Source of the DNA: Actinomycetes bacterium
Lineage (GTDB): Bacteria > Actinomycetota > Acidimicrobiia > Acidimicrobiales > RAAP-2
Reading direction: 5' to 3'
Length of the DNA stretch: 8,937 bases
NCBI GenBank assembly: GCA_025352305.1
Contig: JANXTQ010000075.1
Span: 1-8,937, forward strand
Within the stretch, counting starts at the first letter, position 1, and every line of letters begins with the position of its first letter. Shown piece by piece: positions 1 to 6,330 of this stretch. The position numbers and the translations under genes are program-made. A model generated the notes under the pieces. The model was not told where the DNA came from, ran no database searches, and saw only the letters and a program-made list of their open reading frames with translations.

Positions 1-1
1 C

Positions 2-292
2 CATCAACTGAGCGACGCACTATCTCTCGAACAGATCGAAGAGTTGGGCGTAGGAGCACTGCGCGCTCCGCGCGAGATGGTGACGGCCTTGGCTCACGTC
101 ACGCTGGACGCGGATGGCGTTCGCGACGTTCGTCACGGCAAGTCAATTTCTTGGCCCGAGGAGTCGATGGCGAGCGAGGTCGCCGCGATGGACGAATCCG
201 GAGATCTCGTTGGCATCCTCGTGCGTCGCGGGGATCGTTTAAAGCCCGACGTCATTTTGGCGCTGCGAAGTGCCCCCGGCGAGCCCCAGTAG
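2..292 (+). CDS. truB: tRNA pseudouridine(55) synthase TruB, C-terminal part (5' end outside window)
   Basis: The frame is open from base 2 and ends at TAG 290-292, giving about 96 residues with no start in the window. TruB isomerises U55 of the tRNA T-loop to pseudouridine in the cytoplasm. What is visible is the C-terminal region: an ALSLEQIEELG helix, then an R-H-G-K-x-I patch followed by a small beta domain (VAAMDESGDLVGIL ... GDRLKPDVIL). This resembles the 'arhGr ... vavd.dG.lvgl ... lkP..Vl' ending of bacterial TruB proteins. The catalytic Asp lies upstream of the window and cannot be checked. The assignment also rests on context, since truB directly precedes ribF and rpsO in many bacteria. 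A TTG at 44 could be called a start but would discard homologous sequence, so this is a truncated gene rather than a short one. Confidence 0.82.
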   Translation, partial: HQLSDALSLEQIEELGVGALRAPREMVTALAHVTLDADGVRDVRHGKSISWPEESMASEVAAMDESGDLVGILVRRGDRLKPDVILALRSAPGEPQ

Positions 293-302
293 GTTTGGGG
301 CC
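290..302 (+). promoter_or_regulatory. Possible leaderless-type -10 element for ribF
   Basis: TAGGTT at 290-295 fits the actinobacterial TANNNT -10 pattern and ends 7 nt before GTG 303, so transcription could begin at the start codon. It overlaps the truB stop codon. There is no recognisable -35, no TGN extension and only a weak G-run as a Shine-Dalgarno. TANNNT is a degenerate pattern, so this is suggestive only; ribF may instead be translated from truB read-through mRNA. Confidence 0.3.
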
Positions 303-1280
303 GTGCAGGTGCTCATGAACGCCTCCGATCGAGCGAGTTCGCGGGGCACTGCGGTCGCGATTGGCGTTTTTGACGGCGTGCACCGCGGTCACCGAGCCAT
401 ATTGGAGCAGACCGTTAATTTTGCGCGCGAGCAGGATCTCGTTCCAACGGTGGTGACCTTTGATCCGCATCCGGCGCGTGTACTGGCGCCCGAGCACGCT
501 CCGCTACAGATTGAAACCCTGCAGCGGCGCCTGGACCGTTTTGAACGTCTCGGTATTGAACAGGTTCGCGTGATCTGCTTTGACGAAGCCGCCAGTCAAC
601 AGAGTGCCGAAAATTTTGTCGATGAAGTGCTCGTGGGTGAACTGCACTGTCGTCACGTAGTCGACGAGGACTTTCGTTTCGGTCGCGACCGTGGAGGAAA
701 CGTCGATCGCTTGACGCAGTGGTCCCTAACTCGCGGCTTTAACGTCACGGCCATCGCGCCACTCGGTGACGGTCAACGTTTTTCCAGCACGGTGGCGCGC
801 ACGCTGATTCAACAAGGGGACCTCGTGGGGGCCGAAGCGGTACTCGGGCACCACTTCGTTGTCAGTTCTGACGTCATTCACGGAGACGCGCGCGGTGCGA
901 GCGAACTCGGATATCCCACCGCCAATTTGGCGCTCAGCTCGAACTACGTTCAACCCGGTGACGGCGTTTACGCCGGCGCGGCTCGTCGGGCGAGCGGGCA
1001 GTGGTTCGCGGCGGCAATTTCGGTCGGGCGACGGCCCCAGTTCTACGAAAACGGTGAGCTGACAATTGAAGTGTTTTTGCTGGAGTTCAGCGCCGATCTG
1101 TACGGAGAGGTTCTCGACGTCGTCTTTCTCAGTTATCTGCGCAGTGATCAAAAATTTGCGTCCGTCGAGGCTCTGGTGAGCCAAATGGGCCGTGACGTCG
1201 AACAATCTCGAGAGATTTACAAGAGTTATTCGACAAACCCCGAATCCCTGCTAGGATTTACCCTCGTTCAGCGTCGCTGA
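303..1280 (+). CDS. ribF: Bifunctional riboflavin kinase / FMN adenylyltransferase (FAD synthetase)
   Basis: RibF phosphorylates riboflavin to FMN and then adenylates FMN to FAD in the cytosol. With the GTG start at 303 it has 325 residues, the usual family length. The N-terminal nucleotidyltransferase domain (about 15-190) shows GVFDGVHRGH at 21-30, with the HxGH signature at 27-30, then TFDPHP at 52-57, DEDFRFG near 122 and SSTVARTLI near 161. The C-terminal riboflavin kinase domain (about 190-310) has GYPTANL at 203-209, DGVYAG and EVFLLEFSADLYG at 256-268. Possible starts are GTG 270, which overlaps truB by 23 nt and adds a non-conserved PPASPSRF segment, GTG 303, and ATG 315. I prefer 303 because it places about 20 residues before the FDGVHRGH motif, as in relatives, and TANNNT lies 7 nt upstream. 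Confidence in function is high and in the exact start moderate. It follows truB closely and its 3' end carries the probable rpsO promoter. Confidence 0.95.
   Translation: MQVLMNASDRASSRGTAVAIGVFDGVHRGHRAILEQTVNFAREQDLVPTVVTFDPHPARVLAPEHAPLQIETLQRRLDRFERLGIEQVRVICFDEAASQQSAENFVDEVLVGELHCRHVVDEDFRFGRDRGGNVDRLTQWSLTRGFNVTAIAPLGDGQRFSSTVARTLIQQGDLVGAEAVLGHHFVVSSDVIHGDARGASELGYPTANLALSSNYVQPGDGVYAGAARRASGQWFAAAISVGRRPQFYENGELTIEVFLLEFSADLYGEVLDVVFLSYLRSDQKFASVEALVSQMGRDVEQSREIYKSYSTNPESLLGFTLVQRR
1230..1257 (+). promoter_or_regulatory. Sigma-70/SigA-type promoter for rpsO(-pnp), inside the 3' end of ribF
   Basis: A -35 hexamer TCGACA (1230-1235; 5 of 6 matches to TTGACA) is separated by 16 nt from a -10 hexamer TAGGAT (1252-1257). 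The -10 is preceded by TGC at 1249-1251, an extended -10. This is the best-formed promoter in the window. Initiation would be expected near 1264, giving an rpsO 5' leader of about 80 nt. It overlaps ribF coding sequence, so ribF read-through can also contribute to rpsO expression. Confidence 0.6.
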
Positions 1281-1345
1281 TCGTGCGGGTCGCCACGGCG
1301 GCGGTTCGCAACGGGACCCCCGATTCTTAAGGCGAAACCAACTCC
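1264..1345 (+). promoter_or_regulatory. Structured rpsO 5' leader, candidate S15 autoregulatory RNA
   Basis: The predicted leader from about 1264 contains several inverted repeats: TCAGC-GTC-GCTGA (1268-1280), GGGTC (1287-1291) pairing with GACCC (1315-1319), and within it CGCC (1291-1294) with GGCG (1300-1303), which cannot all use base 1291 at once. Ribosomal protein S15 is known to repress its own translation through leader RNA structures that differ between bacterial groups. No specific known S15 leader class is recognised here, so the regulatory role is inference. A purine-rich TTAAGGCG at 1327-1334 is the probable, rather distant, ribosome-binding site. Confidence 0.35.
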
Positions 1346-1603
1346 ATGGCCGAGAAGCAGCAGATCATCAAGGAATATCAGTCACACGCGACGGACACCG
1401 GCTCGCCCGAGGTCCAAATTGCGATCTTGACGGACCGGATCTCGCACCTCACCGAGCACCTCAAAGTCCACAAGGGTGATCATCACACCCGTCGCGGACT
1501 CATGAAACTCATTGGCCAACGCCGTCGACTGCTCGACTACGTGCAGCGCGATGACGTGGAGCGGTACCGCTCACTGATCGGTCGTCTCGGTATCCGTCGC
1601 TAA
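1346..1603 (+). CDS. rpsO: 30S ribosomal protein S15
   Basis: S15 is a primary 16S rRNA-binding protein of the small-subunit platform that recognises the helix 20-22 junction and nucleates S6/S18 binding. The 85-residue product carries the family signature: an [16 protein letters not shown] segment (residues 14-29), [15 protein letters not shown], and a C-terminal RRRLLDYVQ ... [12 protein letters not shown]. It is about 4 residues shorter at the N-terminus than the usual 89, but an in-frame TAA at 1328-1330 closes the frame just upstream, so ATG 1346 is the only reasonable start. It lies between ribF and pnp as in most bacteria, with a probable promoter inside ribF and no terminator before pnp, which implies rpsO-pnp co-transcription. 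Confidence 0.98.
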   Translation: MAEKQQIIKEYQSHATDTGSPEVQIAILTDRISHLTEHLKVHKGDHHTRRGLMKLIGQRRRLLDYVQRDDVERYRSLIGRLGIRR

Positions 1604-1660
1604 GACGGAGACAACATCTCGGCGCCGCCGGGATGCGAGGGCGTGACGAACTCTCGAAGG

Positions 1661-1700
1661 CCAGTGGAGGGCCGCCGCAACTGCGGAGACCGCCCACTGG
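1661..1700 (+). promoter_or_regulatory. Nested stem-loop in the rpsO-pnp spacer (candidate pnp control or processing site)
   Basis: CCAGTGG (1661-1667) and CCACTGG (1694-1700) form a perfect 7-bp inverted repeat enclosing a second hairpin, CCGC-AACT-GCGG (1675-1686). An alternative pairs CCAGT/ACTGG plus GGGC/GCCC around a 3-nt bulge. No U-run follows, so it is not an intrinsic terminator. In E. coli the rpsO-pnp spacer carries an RNase III-cleaved stem-loop through which PNPase represses its own mRNA; this element sits in the equivalent place, but shared function is inference. The pnp Shine-Dalgarno is 30 nt downstream and not sequestered by the stem. Confidence 0.45.
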
Positions 1701-1730
1701 GATTCGGGGTCGCGCGCATTCGACCTACAT

Positions 1731-1736
1731 AAGGAG
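1731..1736 (+). promoter_or_regulatory. Strong Shine-Dalgarno of pnp
   Basis: AAGGAG ends 7 nt before ATG 1744. It is the clearest ribosome-binding site in the window. It decides the pnp start against an in-frame upstream alternative near 1633, whose extra residues would be translated from the structured spacer. Confidence 0.85.
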
Positions 1737-1743
1737 CAATCCC

Positions 1744-4188
1744 ATGACTGACGCCATTCGCGTTAGCGGGCCCATCACGGGCACCGACAAGACCCTTACC
1801 CTCGAAACCGGAAAGATCGCTCAGCTCTCTGACGGCGCCGTTATCGCTCGTATTGGTGACACCATGTTGCTCGCGACTGCAGTTGCGGCACGACACGTGC
1901 GAGAGGGAATGGATTTTTTCCCCCTCACGGTGGATATTGAAGAGCGCGCGTACGCCGCCGGAAAGATTCCCGGTGCGTTTTTCCGCCGCGAGGGCAAGCC
2001 GTCGGACCAGGCAGTTCTGTTATGCCGACTGATTGACCGTCCGCTGCGCCCGTCGTTTCCGAAGGGCTTTCGCAACGAAGTACAGATCGTGGGCACCATT
2101 TTCTCGGCGGACCAGGAAAATCCGCACGACATTTTGGCCATCAACGCCGCCTCGGCTGCGTTGATGCTCTCGGGCATCCCCTTTGACGGTCCCATTGGCG
2201 CGGTTCGCCTCGCCTTTACGACTGAGGGCGTCTGGGCGCCGCACCCGACCTTCGCCGAAGGTGACGAGGCCGTTTTCGAACTGGTCGTCGCCGGACGCGC
2301 ATTGACCGATTCGGTCGAGTCCGAAATCGCCATCATGATGGTCGAAGCCGGTGGCACCGAAGGCAGTTTCGTCAAGTACGTCGACGGCGCTCCGAAGGTG
2401 ACCGAAGAGGTCCTCGCCGATGGTCTGGAAAAGGCGAAGTTGTGGATTCGTGAATCAATCAACCTTCAGCGCGAACTGGTCAAGGCCTACGTTGCGGTGC
2501 ACGGTGAGATCGAAACGATTCCCTACAAGACCTTTAACGACTACGAAGCCGACGTGTTTGCGCGCGTTGAGGCCGTGGGACTCGAATCACTGACTGCCGC
2601 GAACAAGCTCACCTCGAAGCAGCCGCGTGCGGCCGCCATCGACGCCGCTACCGCGTCAATCATTGAGCAGTTGTCGGGGGAGTTTCCCGACCGCGTCGGA
2701 GAGATCAAGCCCGCCGTTCGTTCACTGACCAAGAAACTGGTGCGCCAGCGCATTGTGGAAGAGGGCGTGCGCATCGACGGACGTTCCACGGCGGACATTC
2801 GTCCGTTGTCGGCCGAGCTCGACCTGTTTCCCATGACTCACGGCTCCGCGCTGTTTCAGCGTGGCGAGACCCAGGTGATTAACGTCACCACGCTCGGCAT
2901 GCCGCGCATGCGTCAACAGATTGACTCAATTACGCCCGACGAATGGCGTCGCTACATGCACCACTACAACTTCCCGCCGTACTCAACGGGTGAGTCGGGT
3001 CGTGTGGGTATGCCCAAGCGTCGCGAAATTGGTCACGGAATGCTCGCCGAGCGCGCGCTGATCCCGGTACTACCGAGCGAAGCCGAGTTCCCCTACACAC
3101 TGCGCGTGGTCTCAGACATCATGCAGTCCAATGGATCAACCTCCATGGGTTCGGTTTGTGGATCGACCCTTTCGCTGATGGCCGCGGGTGTGCCGATCAA
3201 GGCGCCGGTTGCCGGAATTGCAATGGGCCTTGTCTACGAAGACGGTAAGTACGTCACGCTGACTGACATCTTGGGCGCCGAAGACGCCTTTGGTGACATG
3301 GACTTCAAGGTGGCCGGAACGGCTGACTCGGTGACCGCGCTACAGCTCGACACCAAGATTGACGGACTACCCGCCGACGTACTGTCCAAGGCGTTGCACC
3401 AGGCCAAGGACGCTCGTATGGCGATCTTGAAGGTGATTACCGACACCATCTCGGAGCCGCGAAGCGAGGTCGCCGAAGTGGCGCCGAAGATCGTCAGTCT
3501 CGAAATCCCCATCGACAAGATCGGTGAGGTCATCGGGCCCAAGGGCAAGGTCATCAACTCCCTGCAGCAAGAGACCGGAGCGGACATTGCGGTGGACGAC
3601 GACGGCGTTGTCGGAACGGTCACCATTGGCGCCAAGGACGGACGAGCTGTCGCCGAAGCGCGTCGACGCATCGAGATGATCCTCGACCCGCCGACGGCCG
3701 ACGTGGGAGCTGTGTATCAGGGACGCGTGGTCAACCTGACCAAGTTCGGTGCCTTCGTATCGATCCTGCCGGGCCGCGATGGTTTGTTGCACATCTCCAA
3801 GATGTCCCCGCTCAACGGCGGTCGACGAATTGGACAGGTCGAAGACGTTCTCGAACTCGGCCAAGCCATTGAAGTCAAGGTGGACGAGATTGATCCGCAG
3901 GGCAAGGTGTCCTTGTCACTCGCGGGTGAGTACGCGAGCAGCGAAGAGGACTCGTCAGACGAGCGTCCCGCGCGCGAACCGCGTCGCGAGAACCGCGATC
4001 GTGCACCGCGTGACGACAGTCGCGAGCGTCCCGCTCGTGAGGATCGTTCCAGTCGACCGGTCTCGAGTTTCGAAGAGTCTTTCGAAGCCGAACTAGCTGG
4101 CGAAATTGGCGACCTCGGTCCCGGTGGACCGGCGCTCAACGAGGGTGACGGCGGCGAACGTCGTCGTCCGCGTCCGCGTCGTCGATAA
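1744..4188 (+). CDS. pnp: Polyribonucleotide nucleotidyltransferase (PNPase) with charged C-terminal tail
   Basis: PNPase degrades RNA 3'-5' by phosphorolysis, releasing nucleoside diphosphates, as a trimeric ring. The 814-residue product has the full architecture: RNase PH-like domain 1 at the N-terminus (GDTMLLATAV; FFRREGKPSDQAVL), an alpha-helical linker, RNase PH-like domain 2 with STSMGSVCGSTLSLM and the catalytic EDAFGDMDFKVAG region (D514 and D520 match E. coli D486 and D492), a KH domain with the RNA-binding GPKG loop at 598-601, and an S1 domain (about 654-728). E. coli PNPase is about 711 residues. The extra length here is mainly an 86-residue tail (about 729-814) that is low-complexity, mixed acidic and arginine-rich, contains ERPARE twice (740-745, 761-766) and ends in an RRRPRPRRR cluster. 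The ATG is fixed by AAGGAG 7 nt upstream. It is probably co-transcribed with rpsO and ends before a strong terminator. Confidence 0.98.
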   Translation: MTDAIRVSGPITGTDKTLTLETGKIAQLSDGAVIARIGDTMLLATAVAARHVREGMDFFPLTVDIEERAYAAGKIPGAFFRREGKPSDQAVLLCRLIDRPLRPSFPKGFRNEVQIVGTIFSADQENPHDILAINAASAALMLSGIPFDGPIGAVRLAFTTEGVWAPHPTFAEGDEAVFELVVAGRALTDSVESEIAIMMVEAGGTEGSFVKYVDGAPKVTEEVLADGLEKAKLWIRESINLQRELVKAYVAVHGEIETIPYKTFNDYEADVFARVEAVGLESLTAANKLTSKQPRAAAIDAATASIIEQLSGEFPDRVGEIKPAVRSLTKKLVRQRIVEEGVRIDGRSTADIRPLSAELDLFPMTHGSALFQRGETQVINVTTLGMPRMRQQIDSITPDEWRRYMHHYNFPPYSTGESGRVGMPKRREIGHGMLAERALIPVLPSEAEFPYTLRVVSDIMQSNGSTSMGSVCGSTLSLMAAGVPIKAPVAGIAMGLVYEDGKYVTLTDILGAEDAFGDMDFKVAGTADSVTALQLDTKIDGLPADVLSKALHQAKDARMAILKVITDTISEPRSEVAEVAPKIVSLEIPIDKIGEVIGPKGKVINSLQQETGADIAVDDDGVVGTVTIGAKDGRAVAEARRRIEMILDPPTADVGAVYQGRVVNLTKFGAFVSILPGRDGLLHISKMSPLNGGRRIGQVEDVLELGQAIEVKVDEIDPQGKVSLSLAGEYASSEEDSSDERPAREPRRENRDRAPRDDSRERPAREDRSSRPVSSFEESFEAELAGEIGDLGPGGPALNEGDGGERRRPRPRRR

Positions 4189-4202
4189 CTTTTTGTCGCA
4201 GT

Positions 4203-4253
4203 GGCCCGCGGTGTTCACCTTTGTGGTGGACACCGCGGGCCCTTTGCATTTTT
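4203..4253 (+). terminator. Intrinsic terminator after pnp
   Basis: A 17-bp stem (4203-4219 with 4225-4241, one G-U wobble, very GC-rich outer part) closes a 5-nt TTTGT loop and is followed by a T-rich tract CTTTGCATTTTT (4242-4253). It starts 15 nt after the pnp stop. The opposite strand has no matching U-run after the stem, so it acts only for + strand transcription. It separates the rpsO-pnp unit from the dapB unit. Confidence 0.9.
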
Positions 4254-4275
4254 GTACGGTGAATAAAACGTGACT

Positions 4276-4288
4276 GCTTCGTCGAAGC
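4276..4288. repeat. 13-bp palindrome upstream of dapB (possible operator)
   Basis: GCTTCG-T-CGAAGC is a perfect 6+1+6 inverted repeat about 44 nt upstream of the putative dapB -10. With a 1-nt centre it is a poor RNA hairpin but has the shape of a dimeric regulator's DNA site. The double TetR protein encoded downstream is the obvious candidate binder, but nothing in the sequence proves the link. No second copy was seen before dapA. Confidence 0.3.
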
Positions 4289-4331
4289 GGGGCGGATGTC
4301 GTTGGCCCCGAATAGATCAGGGCCCCAGGGC

Positions 4332-4343
4332 TAGAGTGAGCCC
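4332..4343 (+). promoter_or_regulatory. Leaderless-type -10 promoter element of dapB
   Basis: TAGAGT (4332-4337) fits TANNNT and ends exactly 6 nt before ATG 4344, so transcription would start at the A of the start codon. No convincing Shine-Dalgarno or -35 is present. A short inverted repeat GGCCC (4304-4308) / GGGCC (4320-4324) lies just upstream. A promoter is required here because a strong terminator precedes the gene. Leaderless mRNAs with this geometry are common in actinobacteria. Confidence 0.5.
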
Positions 4344-5117
4344 ATGACGCGCCTGGGCATCGTGGGCGGTGCGGGGCGCATGGGCCAAGCCTTGGCGCAC
4401 GAGTTGGCCAAGGAAGCCGATTTTGAGGTCGTATCGCTGGTGGACGTCAACGAGCCGGCCTCACTCGCCACGGCACGTTGGTACTCGTCGATTGAGGAAC
4501 TCAGTGGGCCCGACGTTGACGTGATTATTGATTTTTCTGTTCCCGAGGTCACGAGGTCCGTTCTTCAGTGGTGCCTGGCTAACAACGTTGCCCTGGTCTG
4601 CGGCACGACGGGCATCAGTGCGGACGAGATTGCGTCGTGGGAAAAAGAGATAGTTAGCTCCAACGGCCACGTGCTGTTCTCACCGAATTTTTCATTGGGC
4701 GCGGTTTTGGCGCAGCGCTTTGCGGCCCAGGCGGCTCCGTACTTCGAGCGGGTTGAAATTATTGAACTGCATCACGACCGTAAAATTGACGCCCCGTCGG
4801 GCACGTCGATTGCCGCGGCCAACATGATTGGTGACGCGCGACGAAAGGCCGGACTGTCAGCGCAGATTGATCCGACCCAACACGAGACCCTCGATCACGC
4901 GCGCGGAGCGCTCGGCGCCGAAGGGGTGCGAATTCACTCGGTGCGCCTGCCCGGACTCGTCGCGCATCAAGAGATCTTGTTGGCGGGGCCGGGCGAGGGC
5001 CTGACGATCCGTCACGATAGCTACGACCGCGTGAGTTTCGTCGCGGGAGTTGCGCTCGCGGTGCGCGCGGTGACTTCACGAGCCGGGCTCACCGTGGGAC
5101 TAAACGAGTTGATCTAG
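4344..5117 (+). CDS. dapB: 4-hydroxy-tetrahydrodipicolinate reductase
   Basis: DapB reduces the dihydrodipicolinate intermediate to tetrahydrodipicolinate with NAD(P)H, the second dedicated step toward meso-diaminopimelate and lysine. The 257-residue protein has the expected length. It shows an N-terminal Rossmann nucleotide-binding motif GIVGGAGRMG (5-14), D34 after the second strand, CGTTG at 86-90, SPNFSLG at 113-119, and the substrate-binding/catalytic signature ELHHDRKIDAPSGT (141-154), in which H143 and K147 align with E. coli H159 and K163. The C-terminal half forms the sheet used in tetramerisation. The gene follows the pnp terminator and its own probable leaderless promoter. The next gene begins 2 nt after its stop, so the two are likely co-transcribed. 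Confidence 0.97.
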   Translation: MTRLGIVGGAGRMGQALAHELAKEADFEVVSLVDVNEPASLATARWYSSIEELSGPDVDVIIDFSVPEVTRSVLQWCLANNVALVCGTTGISADEIASWEKEIVSSNGHVLFSPNFSLGAVLAQRFAAQAAPYFERVEIIELHHDRKIDAPSGTSIAAANMIGDARRKAGLSAQIDPTQHETLDHARGALGAEGVRIHSVRLPGLVAHQEILLAGPGEGLTIRHDSYDRVSFVAGVALAVRAVTSRAGLTVGLNELI

Positions 5118-5119
5118 TC

Positions 5120-6295
5120 GTGAGTGACTCCGTCAACGAACGGGCGCTGCTCGCGGCGGGGCGCTGCGTTGCCCACCGGGGCCTAGCGGCCAGTTCGCTC
5201 GACGTCATTGCCAACGAAGCGGGCCTGTCGCGCGCGACGTTGTACCGCCACTTTCCTGAAGGTCGCCGTCAACTGTTCGACGAACTGATCTCTTTCGAAG
5301 TAACTCGTTTTTTCGGCGATCTCTACCGTGAAGTGGAAGGTTTGAGCAGTATTGAAGAGGTCCTCGAGCGCGGCCTACGCCACGCTCATCACTCGGTCTC
5401 TAAGCATTTTTTGCTGCAGACGATCTTGCGCGAGGATCCTTCGGTCCTAGAACCGCGATTGACGGTCGCGATGCAGACCATTGAAACCGCGGTGGCCGAC
5501 GTGTTTCGTCCTTTTCTCAGTTCCGGTTCACTGCGTGAAGAGCGAGCTGACTTTCTCGCGCGCATGTCACTCGACTACATCTCCACACAGGGTCGTTGGG
5601 ACTTCGACAACCCGCTGGATTTACAGCTTTTAGTAAGAGACGAACTACTGGCGTGGGTCGGAGCGTCCACTCGTCGTTTCTCACCCGCCGACGTACGTCC
5701 ACTTCGACGGTTAAAGGATGACTCCGTTCGATCCCGGGTCGTGGAGTCGACCCTGAAAGAGATTGCCCAGGGTCGCCTCAGCAGCTTTACCGTGGCCTCG
5801 ATTGTGCGCCGATCCGGCGTCTCGCGAGCGACCGTCTATCGCGCGTTTCCCGGTGGTCGTGACGCAATGGTGGCGACCGCTGTTCAGCGTGAAGCCGCAC
5901 GACTGTTCGCTGCGGTCGCGGACGCCATGGCGTCGGCGGACTCGTTGCACTCGTGTCTATTGGCCGGACTCACAACGGTGTGGCACCACGTAGCGAGCCA
6001 CGATGCCATTAAGGGCCTATGTGAGAGCGAACCGGAGTTGGTGCGAAGAAATTTGCGGTTCGAGTCCGCGACGCGCACGTACTACGTCGCGTCGTCGTTT
6101 GCGCAACCGCTGCTCGGTCGATGGCTCGACGGCGAGACCGCCGGTCGCTTAGCGGAATGGTTCTGTCGCATTGTCGTGTCGTACTGGCTCTCGGCGGCGC
6201 AGTATTTAGACATCGCCGATCCCCGCAGCGTCGCCACTTTTTATGGTCGCCACTTGGCTCCGGGCGTCGAGCGCCTGGCCGAGAGAACTCATTGA
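5120..6295 (+). CDS. Tandem TetR-TetR fusion transcriptional regulator
   Basis: The 391-residue protein consists of two consecutive TetR-family units. Unit 1 has an HTH at about 8-55 with recognition-helix segment SRATLYRHFPEGR (37-49) and a helical C-domain to about 183. A linker (about 184-203) leads to unit 2, with an HTH at about 204-253 and SRATVYRAFPGGR (235-247), then a second helical domain to the end. The two motifs share 10 of 13 residues at a 198-residue offset, and the effector domains also align loosely (VLERGLRHAHHSV with CLLAGLTTVWHHV). Ordinary TetR proteins have about 200 residues and dimerise; this one could fold as a single-chain pseudo-dimer or form a four-HTH dimer. Synonymous codons differ between halves, so the duplication is old. 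GTG 5120 has no good Shine-Dalgarno and starts 2 nt after dapB, suggesting translational coupling. The effector and targets are unknown; lysine/DAP genes are a contextual guess. Confidence 0.88.
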   Translation: MSDSVNERALLAAGRCVAHRGLAASSLDVIANEAGLSRATLYRHFPEGRRQLFDELISFEVTRFFGDLYREVEGLSSIEEVLERGLRHAHHSVSKHFLLQTILREDPSVLEPRLTVAMQTIETAVADVFRPFLSSGSLREERADFLARMSLDYISTQGRWDFDNPLDLQLLVRDELLAWVGASTRRFSPADVRPLRRLKDDSVRSRVVESTLKEIAQGRLSSFTVASIVRRSGVSRATVYRAFPGGRDAMVATAVQREAARLFAAVADAMASADSLHSCLLAGLTTVWHHVASHDAIKGLCESEPELVRRNLRFESATRTYYVASSFAQPLLGRWLDGETAGRLAEWFCRIVVSYWLSAAQYLDIADPRSVATFYGRHLAPGVERLAERTH

Positions 6296-6309
6296 TCGTT
6301 TTAGTAATA

Positions 6310-6330
6310 GGTGACTGGTAACTTCAGAGC
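6310..6330 (+). promoter_or_regulatory. Leaderless-type extended -10 promoter of dapA
   Basis: TAACTT (6319-6324) fits TANNNT, is preceded by TGG (6316-6318) as an extended -10, and ends exactly 6 nt before GTG 6331, the same spacing as at dapB. No clear Shine-Dalgarno is present. A TTGATC at 6292-6297 is 21 nt upstream of the -10, too far for a normal -35. A tandem imperfect heptamer GGTGACT-GGTAACT (6310-6323, 6 of 7 matches) overlaps the -10 and could be a regulator contact site. Confidence 0.5.

Noticed and set aside
270..302. Longer ribF from GTG 270
   Set aside because: It would overlap truB by 23 nt and add a Pro/Ser segment not expected in RibF.
1633..1743. N-terminal extension of pnp from an upstream in-frame start
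   Set aside because: The PNPase family begins near MTDAIRVSGPI, and AAGGAG 7 nt before ATG 1744 fixes the start. The extra residues would come from the stem-loop spacer.
1821..2462. 213-codon minus-strand frame inside pnp
   Set aside because: It is fully antisense to the conserved PNPase domain 1, has Ser/Ala-rich composition and no family resemblance.
3717..4139. Minus- and plus-strand frames over the PNPase tail (including 3749-4096 +)
   Set aside because: They arise from the repetitive CGT/CGC-rich tail sequence read in other frames and carry no recognisable domain.
4203..4241. Bidirectional terminator
   Set aside because: On the minus strand the stem is followed by an A-rich rather than T-rich stretch, and there is no minus-strand gene to terminate.
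4255..4260. TACGGT as a -10 element for dapB
   Set aside because: It lies immediately after the terminator with no -35 and would leave an ~80-nt leader. TAGAGT at 4332 fits the gene start better, though a second weak promoter cannot be excluded.
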